A stretch of 32,593 nucleotides of DNA, taken from NCBI GenBank assembly GCA_026415195.1, contig JAOAHO010000033.1, forward strand, positions 1-32,593. Reading direction: 5' to 3'. The notes under the pieces are model-generated. The model did no database searches and was not told where the DNA came from. It worked only from the letters and a program-made list of their open reading frames with translations. The number at the start of each line of letters is the position of its first letter. Position 1 is the first letter of the stretch. Both the position numbers and the translations under genes were made by a program. Below, in pieces: positions 9,600 to 17,257 of the stretch. The DNA comes from Bacteroidia bacterium. GTDB lineage: Bacteria; Bacteroidota; Bacteroidia; B-17B0; Aurantibacillaceae.

Positions 9600-9983
9600 T
9601 TAATCCTTCAGGATAGCCGCCACATTTGGTTTAAAGTAGTTTTTGCTTTTCATTACTTTGCCGTCTTCCCTGTAAATGGGCTTTCCGTTATCATCCAACT
9701 TGCTCATGTTGCTGCGGTGTATTTCATCAAACACGGCTTCCATTTTATTTTGCAATCCGTGCTTCAGCATGGTGCCGCATAAGATATACATCAGGTCGCC
9801 CAATGCATCGGCTATTTCGGTAATATCTCCTTTTTTGCAGGCCTCCAGATATTCTTCATTTTCTTCTTTTAAAAGGTTATAACGCAACAGAAATTCGTTT
9901 TCTCCAATCAGCGTCGGACATTCAGCATTACCTATTCCAAAAGCATCATGAAATTCCCTTACTTTTTGAATTTGTTGGTTCAT
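9600..9983 (-). CDS. MazG-like / PRA-PH superfamily nucleotide pyrophosphohydrolase
   Basis: A 127-residue all-alpha NTP pyrophosphohydrolase, predicted to cleave a nucleoside triphosphate or similar to monophosphate and PPi in the cytoplasm. The metal-binding signature is present: EExxE at residues 40-44 (LLKEENEEYLEA) followed by EIADALGDLMYIL with E56, D59 and D63. The C-terminal half (FDEIHRSNMSKL, then a Gly-Lys-Pro and Lys-Ser segment and a final NYFKP) matches the stand-alone phosphoribosyl-ATP-pyrophosphohydrolase-like family usually annotated only as predicted phosphohydrolase. The substrate cannot be inferred. It ends one base from the stop codon of the convergent OmpH-like gene. 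Confidence 0.85.
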   Translation of the reverse strand: MNQQIQKVREFHDAFGIGNAECPTLIGENEFLLRYNLLKEENEEYLEACKKGDITEIADALGDLMYILCGTMLKHGLQNKMEAVFDEIHRSNMSKLDDNGKPIYREDGKVMKSKNYFKPNVAAILKD

Positions 9984-10005
9984 GGATTTTTTATGAAAGA
10001 TATAA

Positions 10006-10029
10006 AAAATCTCCGCAAAGGGGGATTTT
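10006..10029 (-). terminator. Rho-independent terminator for the TonB receptor/lipoprotein operon
   Basis: On the minus strand, AAAATCCCC pairs with GGAGATTTT (9 bp with one G-T wobble) around a 6-nt loop, then continues into a run of six T. It lies 35 nt after the stop codon of the minus-strand lipoprotein gene (10064) and upstream of the MazG-like gene, so it should separate the two minus-strand units. Confidence 0.75.
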
Positions 10030-10063
10030 GTTTTATCAAAAGATATTAAAAAGTGGCCTTTAC

Positions 10064-11389
10064 TTATTGAATTTTAATATCGTCAAGATAGTAATTTGTT
10101 GTGTATCCCTGTGAAGCGCTTCCGTAATAAAGGAAGGCAATGCAATAGGTACCTGTATAGGAGGGCGGCAAATAAGATGACAGGTTCACCACTCCCGAAT
10201 TAACAAAATTAAAATTGCTTCCTGTCAGCGGGGCAATGGTGGCGTTGGTGATGGGTGTCCAAGTACCGGGGGTGAGGAGGTTTGAACCATTGAAAGTATT
10301 GCTGATGTAAACTGTTAGCGGATTAGGATGCCCGCTTGAAGCATAAGCCATCGCAGATTTGAATTCCATGGTTGGAGAGGGAACAGATTGAATTGGGGGG
10401 GTAATCAACCAAATTTTGTTGGAAGCATCGCTCGAACCGAATGATGTTACCTTTGCCCTGTAGTTCCCGCTGAAAACATCGCTTGTCCACTTACGGGTGC
10501 CGTTCTCATCGAAATTTATCCAACCCGTTAAATTGATGGGATTATTTGTGGCGGTTTGAGATGAAAAATTTTCATTGATGGAATTCACAGTTGAACCAAG
10601 AGCAAAAGTTGGCTGAGGAATCGAGCAATTGGTGCCGTTCATGGCCACTTCAGAAAGATTACGAATGATAAGTTGCATATCGTTTTGATATTGGCTAACG
10701 ATGCCCATGATACTCCCGATACCTGTTGGAGTTAGGGCAGCTGCAAACGAAGCATAGCCGCTAGTGCGAACAAGCAAAGTTTTGTTAAGAATACATGTGG
10801 TGATGGTGTGATTTTTGGCAGATTTATTGATGTCATCGGCAAACTTAACGCCTTTGCTTGCAGGAACGAATTCCACTCCCACAATCCTTACCAATTGTGA
10901 TTGAACCGTATTGGTAGGGGCCGTATTGGCTTTAATTTGGTCAATAGTCATTTCTATAGGTTGCGGATTTAAGCCGCTGGCTAATTTCACCACATTACGG
11001 GTTAAATCCACCGAATCAAGCTGTATCAGGTTGTTGTAATGGTTTAAGATAACGCCTTTCAGGTTGATGCGGATGCTGTCGCCCACGTATAAACCGCCTG
11101 TCTCGGTTAATTTCACATGAAGCGCTCCGCTGTTATCCCGAACATAAACATCTTTGTATAAATTTCCGCTCGTTTCGTCGGCAATCACCACGCAATACAA
11201 ATTGCTGTCTTGTGTGAACTTTATGGGCTTGGTGGGCACAAATTTGCTTTTAAGGGTAGCAATATTGATTTTACTGCCATCGGGGGCTTGTTGTAATGGA
11301 GGCAAGTCATACTTTTTCTTGCAATCGGTAAGGATCATTGCACTTATTGCAACTACTAACAGAGCAAGTGTTATATTTTTCATACGCAT
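10064..11389 (-). CDS. DUF5689-type lipoprotein with choice-of-anchor J-like domain
   Basis: A 441-residue exported lipoprotein. The N-terminus MRMKNITLALLVVAISAMIL-TDC is a type II signal peptide with lipidated Cys23. A start at the second Met (11383) is equally possible. Residues about 31-230 match the DUF5689 pattern seen in Bacteroidota surface proteins (VVIADETSGNLYKDVYVRDN, GDSIRINLKGVIL, QLVRIVGVEF), an OB-fold-like domain. Residues about 275-441 match choice-of-anchor J / cleaved-adhesin domains (NENFSS, GWINFDENGTRKW, WLITPPIQ, and a final YYLDDIKIQ). It starts 4 nt after the TonB receptor stop codon, so it is very probably co-transcribed and the surface partner of that receptor, as in SusC/SusD-like pairs. 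It is not itself SusD. The ligand is unknown. Confidence 0.85.
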   Translation of the reverse strand: MRMKNITLALLVVAISAMILTDCKKKYDLPPLQQAPDGSKINIATLKSKFVPTKPIKFTQDSNLYCVVIADETSGNLYKDVYVRDNSGALHVKLTETGGLYVGDSIRINLKGVILNHYNNLIQLDSVDLTRNVVKLASGLNPQPIEMTIDQIKANTAPTNTVQSQLVRIVGVEFVPASKGVKFADDINKSAKNHTITTCILNKTLLVRTSGYASFAAALTPTGIGSIMGIVSQYQNDMQLIIRNLSEVAMNGTNCSIPQPTFALGSTVNSINENFSSQTATNNPINLTGWINFDENGTRKWTSDVFSGNYRAKVTSFGSSDASNKIWLITPPIQSVPSPTMEFKSAMAYASSGHPNPLTVYISNTFNGSNLLTPGTWTPITNATIAPLTGSNFNFVNSGVVNLSSYLPPSYTGTYCIAFLYYGSASQGYTTNYYLDDIKIQ

Positions 11390-11393
11390 AATT

Positions 11394-13937
11394 TTAAAAA
11401 TTAAAGTTTACAATTCCCATGTAGGTAAGCCCGGTCATGTAGAAATACCTGTTGGGAAATTTTTCCACGGCATTCACATCCCAGCGCAGCGATTCAAATC
11501 CGCTTGTAATTATATTCCGGTTGTTGAGTAAATTATTGATGCTGAAATTGAAAGAAAGATAATATTTGCGTTGTATGCGGAACGATTTTCCGGCATTGGC
11601 ATTAATATAAAAATAGTTCGGAAGCTTTTCCTGCTTAAGGATGGGTTCATAACCCTGAGGTTCATTCAGATAATATTTTTGTACAGATTCATAAGTCCTC
11701 CTGTCGGGGTTTGGGTCGATATAAATGGAACCCACGTAGTTGAAATTCACTCCAGCGAACCAAAATTTCTTACCTGAGTAACGGTATCCCATTCCGGTTA
11801 TGAGTTGAGGCATTCCGCCCACATAATAGTTTTTCCAATAGACCATTCTGTCAGTGAACAAGGTTGTGTTGTTATTGTCCTGTACGGCTGTTGCAAGTGG
11901 CCTGTTGGAGTAATAGAATTGCCCGTAACCGAAAGCAAGTTGAACCGAGTGTTTGATAAATAATTTTTGTTCAAGGCCGAATTCAACTCCGGTGTGAACC
12001 TGGTCAAGGCCTTTCAGGAAATAATTCACCATGTTATTGAATTCATCGCTCCAAAATGACCTCAACCAAAGTTGATTTTTAAAAGAAGTATAGTATCCGG
12101 TTAAGCGAAGTTTGGTATTGGGAGCTTTAAGGAGATAATTAATTTCTCCCGATAAAATTTCTTCATTTTTAATTCCCGGAAGGATATCGTTCCTGACGCG
12201 TTGTGAGAGGAAAATATTGTTCACTTCAGGCGCTCTTGTTCCGTAAAAACCATTCAATGTCACAAAATGCCTTCCGGTGATTTTGTAAACAGCACCGCCC
12301 TTCAAGGCATAGTTGAAGAAATTCAAAGTAGCAGATTTCCCCCCGCTGGTAGTTGGGAATTTCCCGTTCACCATTTTTCCGTCCCTCCAGACTTTTTGAT
12401 TGGAAAGTTGAAGGCCAAAGTAAAAATCTGCTTTGTCGAGAGAAGCTTCCGCCATACCCCATGCTTCGGCCCTGTTGATGTTGATGTAGTAATTATATCC
12501 GAATTCTTCTCCCTGCTTAACCGTTTTGTAGGGGTTATTAATATCGTTGGCAGCAAAAGTTGGATCAACGGCAATGCCCTCGGCAAATTGATCCACATCC
12601 AGCCAAAAATCAGCACCCAGCAAATCTTCCACCACTTTGTACTTTCGATTACGATATACTTGTGCATTCACCCCGGCGCTGATGAACCACACATCATTGA
12701 TTCTGGAGTTATACACACTGTTAATCCCTAACATTTTTAAATTTTCAACGCGGTTTTCCAGTATGTACCTGGCACGGGTTTGGGTGGTGTTGATACCTTG
12801 CCCGATTTGATCAGGAGTAGTGTATAAATTATTCATGTTCATTTGAATCATTTTGTCCCAGTTCAGTTGTTGAAACCCGTTGGTATTATTCACCCACATA
12901 TCTTTATACATATTGCCTAATACTGTATCTCCCATCAAATAATAGTAGCTGGGAAAATTTCTATAAAAATCCGGGCGCGGGTTTGGGGCATCGTTCCAGT
13001 TTAATCCCGTCAGTCCTGATTTTCCGAAAATATAATAAATACTGCTGGTAAGCTTGGATGCAATCCCCATATTAAAATGATGAGTGAACATCAATACCGG
13101 CCGGTGGTTAGTAGATACATTTGAATTTCTGACTTTACCATTTTGGTATCCCCAAAGGGAATTGTAGTAATTGTTTCCGGTAAGTTGATATAATTCCCTT
13201 GTAGAGGCGGAATTCCTTCCCTGGCTTATGGGCGCGCCAAATCCTGTAAAACTGATCAGGTGTTTGTCATTGATTCTTTTGTCAACGGATGCATAATATG
13301 CTCCGGCATGAAAAAATGTACCGGGAATATACACTTCGTTTCCGTAGCGCATAGAACCGGAGAGGGTGATGGCCCAGCCGTTTTCAAGCATTCCGGTGGA
13401 GTGGGTAAGCATCAGGCGATGACGGAAAATGCGATTGGCGTTGGCATAAGAAAAACGTGTGTTTTTTTTGAAAGAAGATGCTTTACTTTCAATATTGGTG
13501 TAACCACCAACTCCTGAGAAGTTGAGGCGGCAGGGAATAATACCCACACGGCTTTCCACAAAGCGGGTAACATCATTTAATCCTCCCCAACTGCTCCATG
13601 AACTAAAACCGGTTTCTAAGTTGTTCATGTTTACTCCATTAACCATTACCATTTGGTTTTCGGCCATGTAACCCCGAATACGGTAACGTGCAGCGCTGAA
13701 ATGAAAAGATGCCATTTGGTTGAATGCATCTCTGCTCGACATCAAAAGAGCCGATACATCCTGTTGTTCCAGGTCATTGTCTACATCACCCCCGGCTGTG
13801 CTGAAGATAGGGATGTTGAAATTTTGGTCGGTGGTGTCTTTTCCGGAGGCCTCGGGAATGGAGTCGTTTTGGGCCAAAGAAACCAAGAGCGTTCCAAAAA
13901 CAATTATTAGTGAAACTAATCCTTTAAGTAACGTCAT
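11394..13937 (-). CDS. TonB-dependent outer-membrane receptor
   Basis: An outer-membrane beta-barrel of 847 residues. The start at 13937 gives a signal peptide (MTLLKGLVSLIIVFGTLLVS-LAQ). The longer frame would start inside the promoter. After a short linker (about 24-55), the plug domain follows: SALLMSSRDAFNQMASFHF, RYRIRGYMAENQMVMVNGV, then GGYTNIESKAS. The remainder is aromatic-rich alternating strands of a 22-stranded barrel, closing with the expected terminal aromatic (MGIVNFNF). It lacks the N-terminal carboxypeptidase-regulatory-like domain of SusC-type receptors, so it is a shorter class. It heads a two-gene operon with the DUF5689 lipoprotein. The plug and an extracellular-looking stretch (MIQMNMNNLY) are Met-rich, and its divergent neighbour is a copper-type ATPase. 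A metal ligand is therefore possible but unproven. Confidence 0.88.
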   Translation of the reverse strand: MTLLKGLVSLIIVFGTLLVSLAQNDSIPEASGKDTTDQNFNIPIFSTAGGDVDNDLEQQDVSALLMSSRDAFNQMASFHFSAARYRIRGYMAENQMVMVNGVNMNNLETGFSSWSSWGGLNDVTRFVESRVGIIPCRLNFSGVGGYTNIESKASSFKKNTRFSYANANRIFRHRLMLTHSTGMLENGWAITLSGSMRYGNEVYIPGTFFHAGAYYASVDKRINDKHLISFTGFGAPISQGRNSASTRELYQLTGNNYYNSLWGYQNGKVRNSNVSTNHRPVLMFTHHFNMGIASKLTSSIYYIFGKSGLTGLNWNDAPNPRPDFYRNFPSYYYLMGDTVLGNMYKDMWVNNTNGFQQLNWDKMIQMNMNNLYTTPDQIGQGINTTQTRARYILENRVENLKMLGINSVYNSRINDVWFISAGVNAQVYRNRKYKVVEDLLGADFWLDVDQFAEGIAVDPTFAANDINNPYKTVKQGEEFGYNYYININRAEAWGMAEASLDKADFYFGLQLSNQKVWRDGKMVNGKFPTTSGGKSATLNFFNYALKGGAVYKITGRHFVTLNGFYGTRAPEVNNIFLSQRVRNDILPGIKNEEILSGEINYLLKAPNTKLRLTGYYTSFKNQLWLRSFWSDEFNNMVNYFLKGLDQVHTGVEFGLEQKLFIKHSVQLAFGYGQFYYSNRPLATAVQDNNNTTLFTDRMVYWKNYYVGGMPQLITGMGYRYSGKKFWFAGVNFNYVGSIYIDPNPDRRTYESVQKYYLNEPQGYEPILKQEKLPNYFYINANAGKSFRIQRKYYLSFNFSINNLLNNRNIITSGFESLRWDVNAVEKFPNRYFYMTGLTYMGIVNFNF

Positions 13938-13942
13938 CTTGG

Positions 13943-13972
13943 CAAATGTAAAAATAATTTGGAACCTGCAAA
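13943..13972 (-). promoter_or_regulatory. Bacteroidota-type promoter for the TonB receptor operon
   Basis: On the minus strand, TTTG (13969-13972) is followed after 18 nt by a perfect TAnnTTTG element, TACATTTG (13943-13950). The last base of the -7 element is only 5 nt from the ATG at 13937, so the transcript would begin at or very near the start codon. Confidence 0.6.
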
Positions 13973-13986
13973 TTATTTTATGTTTA
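13958..13986 (+). promoter_or_regulatory. Candidate promoter for the P1B ATPase gene, overlapping the divergent promoter
   Basis: TTTG (13958-13961), a 17-nt spacer, then TATGTTTA (13979-13986). A second possible -7, TAACTTTA, lies at 13985-13992. Leader length would be about 15 nt. Its -33 box lies inside the spacer of the opposing promoter, and the opposing -33 box lies inside this spacer. Confidence 0.42.
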
Positions 13987-14006
13987 ACTTTAAAAATCAA
14001 TTTCAA

Positions 14007-16154
14007 ATGACGGAAAAAGTCGAATTAAATATTGAAGGCATGGACTGCGCTTCTTGTGCCCAAACGGTAAAGAAGGCTATGGAGGATGCCGGTGCACAAA
14101 ATGTTTGGGTGGATTTTGCAGGGGCCAGGGCAGCATGTGAATTGAATGATATAACTCGTTTGGATGAAGTTTTGCATAAAATCAGGAAAGCCGGCTATGG
14201 CGCCTCCCTGAAAAGACATAATGAAGAATTTCACTCCCATTCCACAAAAATCAGGATAATGTTGTGGTTGAATTTTCCATCATTCATTTTTATGATGCTT
14301 GGCATGCTGTTTCATTATCACGTTTTTCATTCCTTACCTGTTATTTTTTTGTTCACTGTGCCCTCTTTTATTACGGGCATAATGGCTTTCGTCCCGACGG
14401 CCATTGCTTCTTTGCGATACCGAAAACCCAATATGGATGTATTGGTATCAGTGGGATTTTTATCTTCCTTATCGGTATTTTATTTCGGTGGAATTTCAGA
14501 GTATTATTTTAACAAAGTTTCAGGCCTTGATCTTCATTTGTTTGCCGAAACGGGAGTATCGGTGGTGTTTTTTATTTTGCTGGGGAAATGGATTGAGAAA
14601 AAAAGTTTGGATGCCACTTTGGAAAAAGCCAAATTGTTGAAGCAAAGAGATTTACTGGATACGCACTATCGAAAATTACCGTACGAATCGTCAGACGATG
14701 TTAAACATGATGCGTTGTTTGTAAACGCTTCGGAAATTCGTAAGGATGATGTCCTTATCATTCCTGAAGGAAGTTTTATTCCTGCCGATTCCTGGATTGA
14801 AGAAGGCATGGCAGACGTAGATGAATCGGCTTTAACAGGCGAGCCCCTTCCTGTTCATAAAACGAAGGGCGATGAAGTGATGGCCGGCACGTTGGTGATA
14901 TCGGGAAATTTAAAAATCAGAACCAAGGAAGGCATCCAAAAAAGTTTTATCGGCGAGTTGCAGAAACTGATGGAAGAAGCGCGCAAGGATAAACCAAAGA
15001 TTCAGGATATAGGCGACAGGGTGGCTGCATGGTTTGTTCCCGCAGTGGTGGCAGTGGCTGTCATAACATTTTTAGGTTTTATGATTTTCGGAGCAGGATT
15101 TCAGGTTGCTTTATTGCGTTCGGTAACGGTGTTGGTTATATCATGCCCTTGTGCAGTCGGATTGGCTGCTCCCGTTGCCGTTGCGGTAGGTTTGGGAAGT
15201 GTGGCTTCAAAGCAGGTCTTGTTCAAAAAATCGGCGGCTTTTCAGGAATTAAAAAACTGCGATGCTTTTGTATTTGATAAAACCGGAACCCTTACCAGCG
15301 GAGAATTTGAAGTTGTATCCTGGAAAAACCTTTCCGATCTCTCAGACAGGGATATTCTGAAAATGGTTTTGGCAGTTCAAACCTATTCCAATCATCCTAT
15401 TGCCGTGTCCATGACGGAATGGCTGAAAAAACAAGGCATCACCCCGGCAATGATTGTCAATGTGAGAGAAGAAAAAGGCAGGGGCATTTATTTTGAACGT
15501 TATGAAGAACCGGGCAAAAAATTTTTTATCGGAAAGACAAACGATCAGGCCTTAGAAAACCGGCTGTTGAAGGTGATTTTAGAAAGCAACGAAAAAGTGT
15601 TTGCGGAATTTTATCTGGATGATATGATCAGAGACGAAGCCAAAGAACTGATAACTTTCCTGAATATGAAAAAGAAACGTATTTACCTATTGAGCGGGGA
15701 CCGAAAAAATCGTTGTCTGGCTTTGGCTGAGCATCTTGGAATTCCTAAAGAAAATGTTTTTTATGAAAAAACGCCTCAGGCAAAGTTGGAAGTTCTAAAA
15801 TCCATGGGTTCAACCAATAAAATATGCATGGTGGGCGATGGAGTGAATGATGCACCGGCAATGAATCTGGCAAGTGTTTCAATATCATTACACAAAGGAA
15901 TGAAAATCACTTCCGATTCGGCGGACATTCTTGTTTATGACCTGAAGCAACCCTTGAAAAAATTGATGGAAGCATTTAAGTTTTCTGAAAATCTGGTGAA
16001 TGTTATTTATCAGAATTATGCCTGGGCCTTAGCCTACAATCTTATAGCCATTCCCCTGGCCCTGAGCGGCAGCATATCACCAGTTTGGGCAGCCGTTAGC
16101 ATGGCAATTTCGGATTTGGTTGTGGTGGGGAATTCATTAAGGTTAAGGAAATAA
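14007..16154 (+). CDS. Heavy-metal P1B-type ATPase, copper-type
   Basis: An inner-membrane metal pump of 715 residues. The start at 14007 places the N-terminal HMA domain correctly. One metal-binding domain has GMDCASC (C14, C17). It is followed by the first membrane helices (about 85-195), the actuator loop with TGEP (277-280), the transport site CPC (C380-P-C382) in TM6, the phosphorylation site DKTGT (D424), the class-specific HP (463-464), and GDGVNDAP (610-617). TM7 carries N670-x6-Y677-N678, the Cu(I) signature, and TM8 reads MAISD (699-703) where copper pumps have MxxSS, so the second Ser is Asp. Family knowledge gives Cu(I) export (CopA) or cbb3-oxidase copper supply (CcoI/FixI). No cco genes are in the window to decide. 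It is divergent from the TonB receptor and ends at a bidirectional terminator. Confidence 0.93.
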   Translation: MTEKVELNIEGMDCASCAQTVKKAMEDAGAQNVWVDFAGARAACELNDITRLDEVLHKIRKAGYGASLKRHNEEFHSHSTKIRIMLWLNFPSFIFMMLGMLFHYHVFHSLPVIFLFTVPSFITGIMAFVPTAIASLRYRKPNMDVLVSVGFLSSLSVFYFGGISEYYFNKVSGLDLHLFAETGVSVVFFILLGKWIEKKSLDATLEKAKLLKQRDLLDTHYRKLPYESSDDVKHDALFVNASEIRKDDVLIIPEGSFIPADSWIEEGMADVDESALTGEPLPVHKTKGDEVMAGTLVISGNLKIRTKEGIQKSFIGELQKLMEEARKDKPKIQDIGDRVAAWFVPAVVAVAVITFLGFMIFGAGFQVALLRSVTVLVISCPCAVGLAAPVAVAVGLGSVASKQVLFKKSAAFQELKNCDAFVFDKTGTLTSGEFEVVSWKNLSDLSDRDILKMVLAVQTYSNHPIAVSMTEWLKKQGITPAMIVNVREEKGRGIYFERYEEPGKKFFIGKTNDQALENRLLKVILESNEKVFAEFYLDDMIRDEAKELITFLNMKKKRIYLLSGDRKNRCLALAEHLGIPKENVFYEKTPQAKLEVLKSMGSTNKICMVGDGVNDAPAMNLASVSISLHKGMKITSDSADILVYDLKQPLKKLMEAFKFSENLVNVIYQNYAWALAYNLIAIPLALSGSISPVWAAVSMAISDLVVVGNSLRLRK

Positions 16155-16164
16155 AATTTTAATA

Positions 16165-16195
16165 AAATACCCAGCTTATTATTTGCTGGGTATTT
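16165..16195. terminator. Bidirectional terminator between the P1B ATPase and DUF1573 genes
   Basis: AAATACCCAGC and GCTGGGTATTT form a perfect 11-bp stem around a 9-nt A/T loop, with A/T-rich flanks on both sides. It lies 10 nt after the ATPase stop and 24 nt from the stop of the convergent minus-strand gene, so it can serve both. Confidence 0.85.
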
Positions 16196-16219
16196 ATGTT
16201 AATTTTTTAGGTTATTGAA

Positions 16220-16660
16220 TTACTGTTGCCCTTCGGGTTTGGGCTTAACCTCGCCTTTTATTTTCAGTTTTTTGCTGCTGTATTTAGCGTTGGAGGTAAC
16301 AGTGATATTTTTTTCAAATCGCCCTACTCTTTTAGTGTCGTATTTAATTTTAATTACGCCGCTTTTGCCTGGAAGGATAGGTTCCTGCGGCCATCCGGGT
16401 TTGCCATCGATGGTAGTGGTGGTGCAGCCGCATTCGGCAGTCACTCCGGTAATGGTTAAGGGAGTTTTTCCGGTGTTTGTAAACTTAAATTCCCTGATTC
16501 CGTTGGAATCGTATTCCACCACTCCGTAATCAATCACTTCGGTTTCGAATTTGATGTCGGGAGCATTTGGATCTAAGTTTGGCACCACAGATTCCTGTGC
16601 GCTAACCTTGCTCAAGGTTACAAACAACAGAAAAGCAATGGCAAACAAAATTTGTTTCAT
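16220..16660 (-). CDS. DUF1573 exported protein, second of a tandem pair
   Basis: A 146-residue exported protein. The start at 16660 gives the signal peptide MKQILFAIAFLLFVTLSKVSAQ. The mature part is one DUF1573 (ASH/HYDIN-like immunoglobulin) domain: IDYGVVEYDSNGIREFKFTN, then the AECGCTTTTIDG turn, LPGKSGVIKIKYDTKRVG and the closing strand KLKIKGEV. The CGC pair in the turn is characteristic of the family. The function of DUF1573 proteins is unknown. They are common in Bacteroidota and sit in the periplasm or on the surface. It lies 19 nt behind a paralogue and shares its domain layout, pointing to tandem duplication and one operon. The short C-terminal tail is Pro/Gly/Gln-rich. Confidence 0.88.
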   Translation of the reverse strand: MKQILFAIAFLLFVTLSKVSAQESVVPNLDPNAPDIKFETEVIDYGVVEYDSNGIREFKFTNTGKTPLTITGVTAECGCTTTTIDGKPGWPQEPILPGKSGVIKIKYDTKRVGRFEKNITVTSNAKYSSKKLKIKGEVKPKPEGQQ

Positions 16661-16679
16661 TTCTTGAAAAATTAATGGT

Positions 16680-17150
16680 TTATCCTTTCTTTTCTGTAGG
16701 AGCATCTTTAGAAGTTGGATTTTGAGGGAATGCCTCTTCAACTGGTTTAGCTTTCACATTACCTTTAATTGTTAATGTAATAACACCATTTTTGGCATTT
16801 GAGTTAACGGTTACGGTTTTATAAATTCCGCCAACGCGGTTGGTATCGTATTTTACTTTAATCTTAGCGCTTTTACCGGGAAGTATGGGTTCGGTGGGAC
16901 ATTGCGGAACCGTACAACCGCAACTTCCCATACAGTTGTTAATAATAAGCGGTTCCTTACCCACATTGGTTACCGTAAATTCACATTCACCATTGTCACC
17001 TTGCATAATTTCGCCGTAATCGTGTTCCAATTTATCCATTTTAATTTCGGCCTGCGAAGTGGATGCAGCATTTTTTGAAGCGGCATCCTGAGCATTCAGG
17101 AATAATACGGATGCTCCGAACATTAAAAGAGTAAAGGCGATCCTTTTCAT
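16680..17150 (-). CDS. DUF1573 exported protein, first of a tandem pair
   Basis: A 156-residue exported protein. The ATG at 17150 is preferred to the longer frame because it begins the signal peptide MKRIAFTLLMFGASVLFLNAQ. After a low-complexity Ala/Ser linker comes a single DUF1573 Ig-like domain: LEHDYGEIMQGDNGECEFTV, the GSCGCTVPQCPTEPILPGK turn, KVKYDTNRVGGIYKTVTV and LTIKGNV. It has more cysteines than its neighbour (the C-x3-CGC-x4-C turn), which might form disulfides in the periplasm. The C-terminal tail is Lys/Pro-rich. It is the promoter-proximal gene of the pair and is divergent from valS. The role of the domain is not established. Confidence 0.88.
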   Translation of the reverse strand: MKRIAFTLLMFGASVLFLNAQDAASKNAASTSQAEIKMDKLEHDYGEIMQGDNGECEFTVTNVGKEPLIINNCMGSCGCTVPQCPTEPILPGKSAKIKVKYDTNRVGGIYKTVTVNSNAKNGVITLTIKGNVKAKPVEEAFPQNPTSKDAPTEKKG

Positions 17151-17227
17151 AGCTTTTGAAATTTTTGTTTGTTGTAAAAATATCAATTTTTATGCCTTTC
17201 GGTTAACTTCAACCTTTAAAGGTTTAT

Positions 17228-17235
17228 TAATTTTG
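17228..17235 (+). promoter_or_regulatory. -7 promoter element for valS
   Basis: TAATTTTG is a perfect TAnnTTTG match, 22 nt before the valS ATG. No good TTTG is visible 17-23 nt upstream. The leader is A-rich with no Shine-Dalgarno sequence. Confidence 0.42.
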
Positions 17236-17257
17236 CGAAATTTAACAGAATAACAAG

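Noticed and set aside
12267-12731. 154-codon plus-strand open frame opposite the TonB receptor
   Set aside because: Antisense to a confidently identified receptor, with no promoter, signal peptide or recognisable motif.
10064-13937. SusC/SusD glycan-uptake pair
   Set aside because: The receptor lacks the N-terminal regulatory domain of SusC proteins and the lipoprotein is DUF5689/choice-of-anchor type, not a SusD TPR fold. No glycoside hydrolase is nearby.
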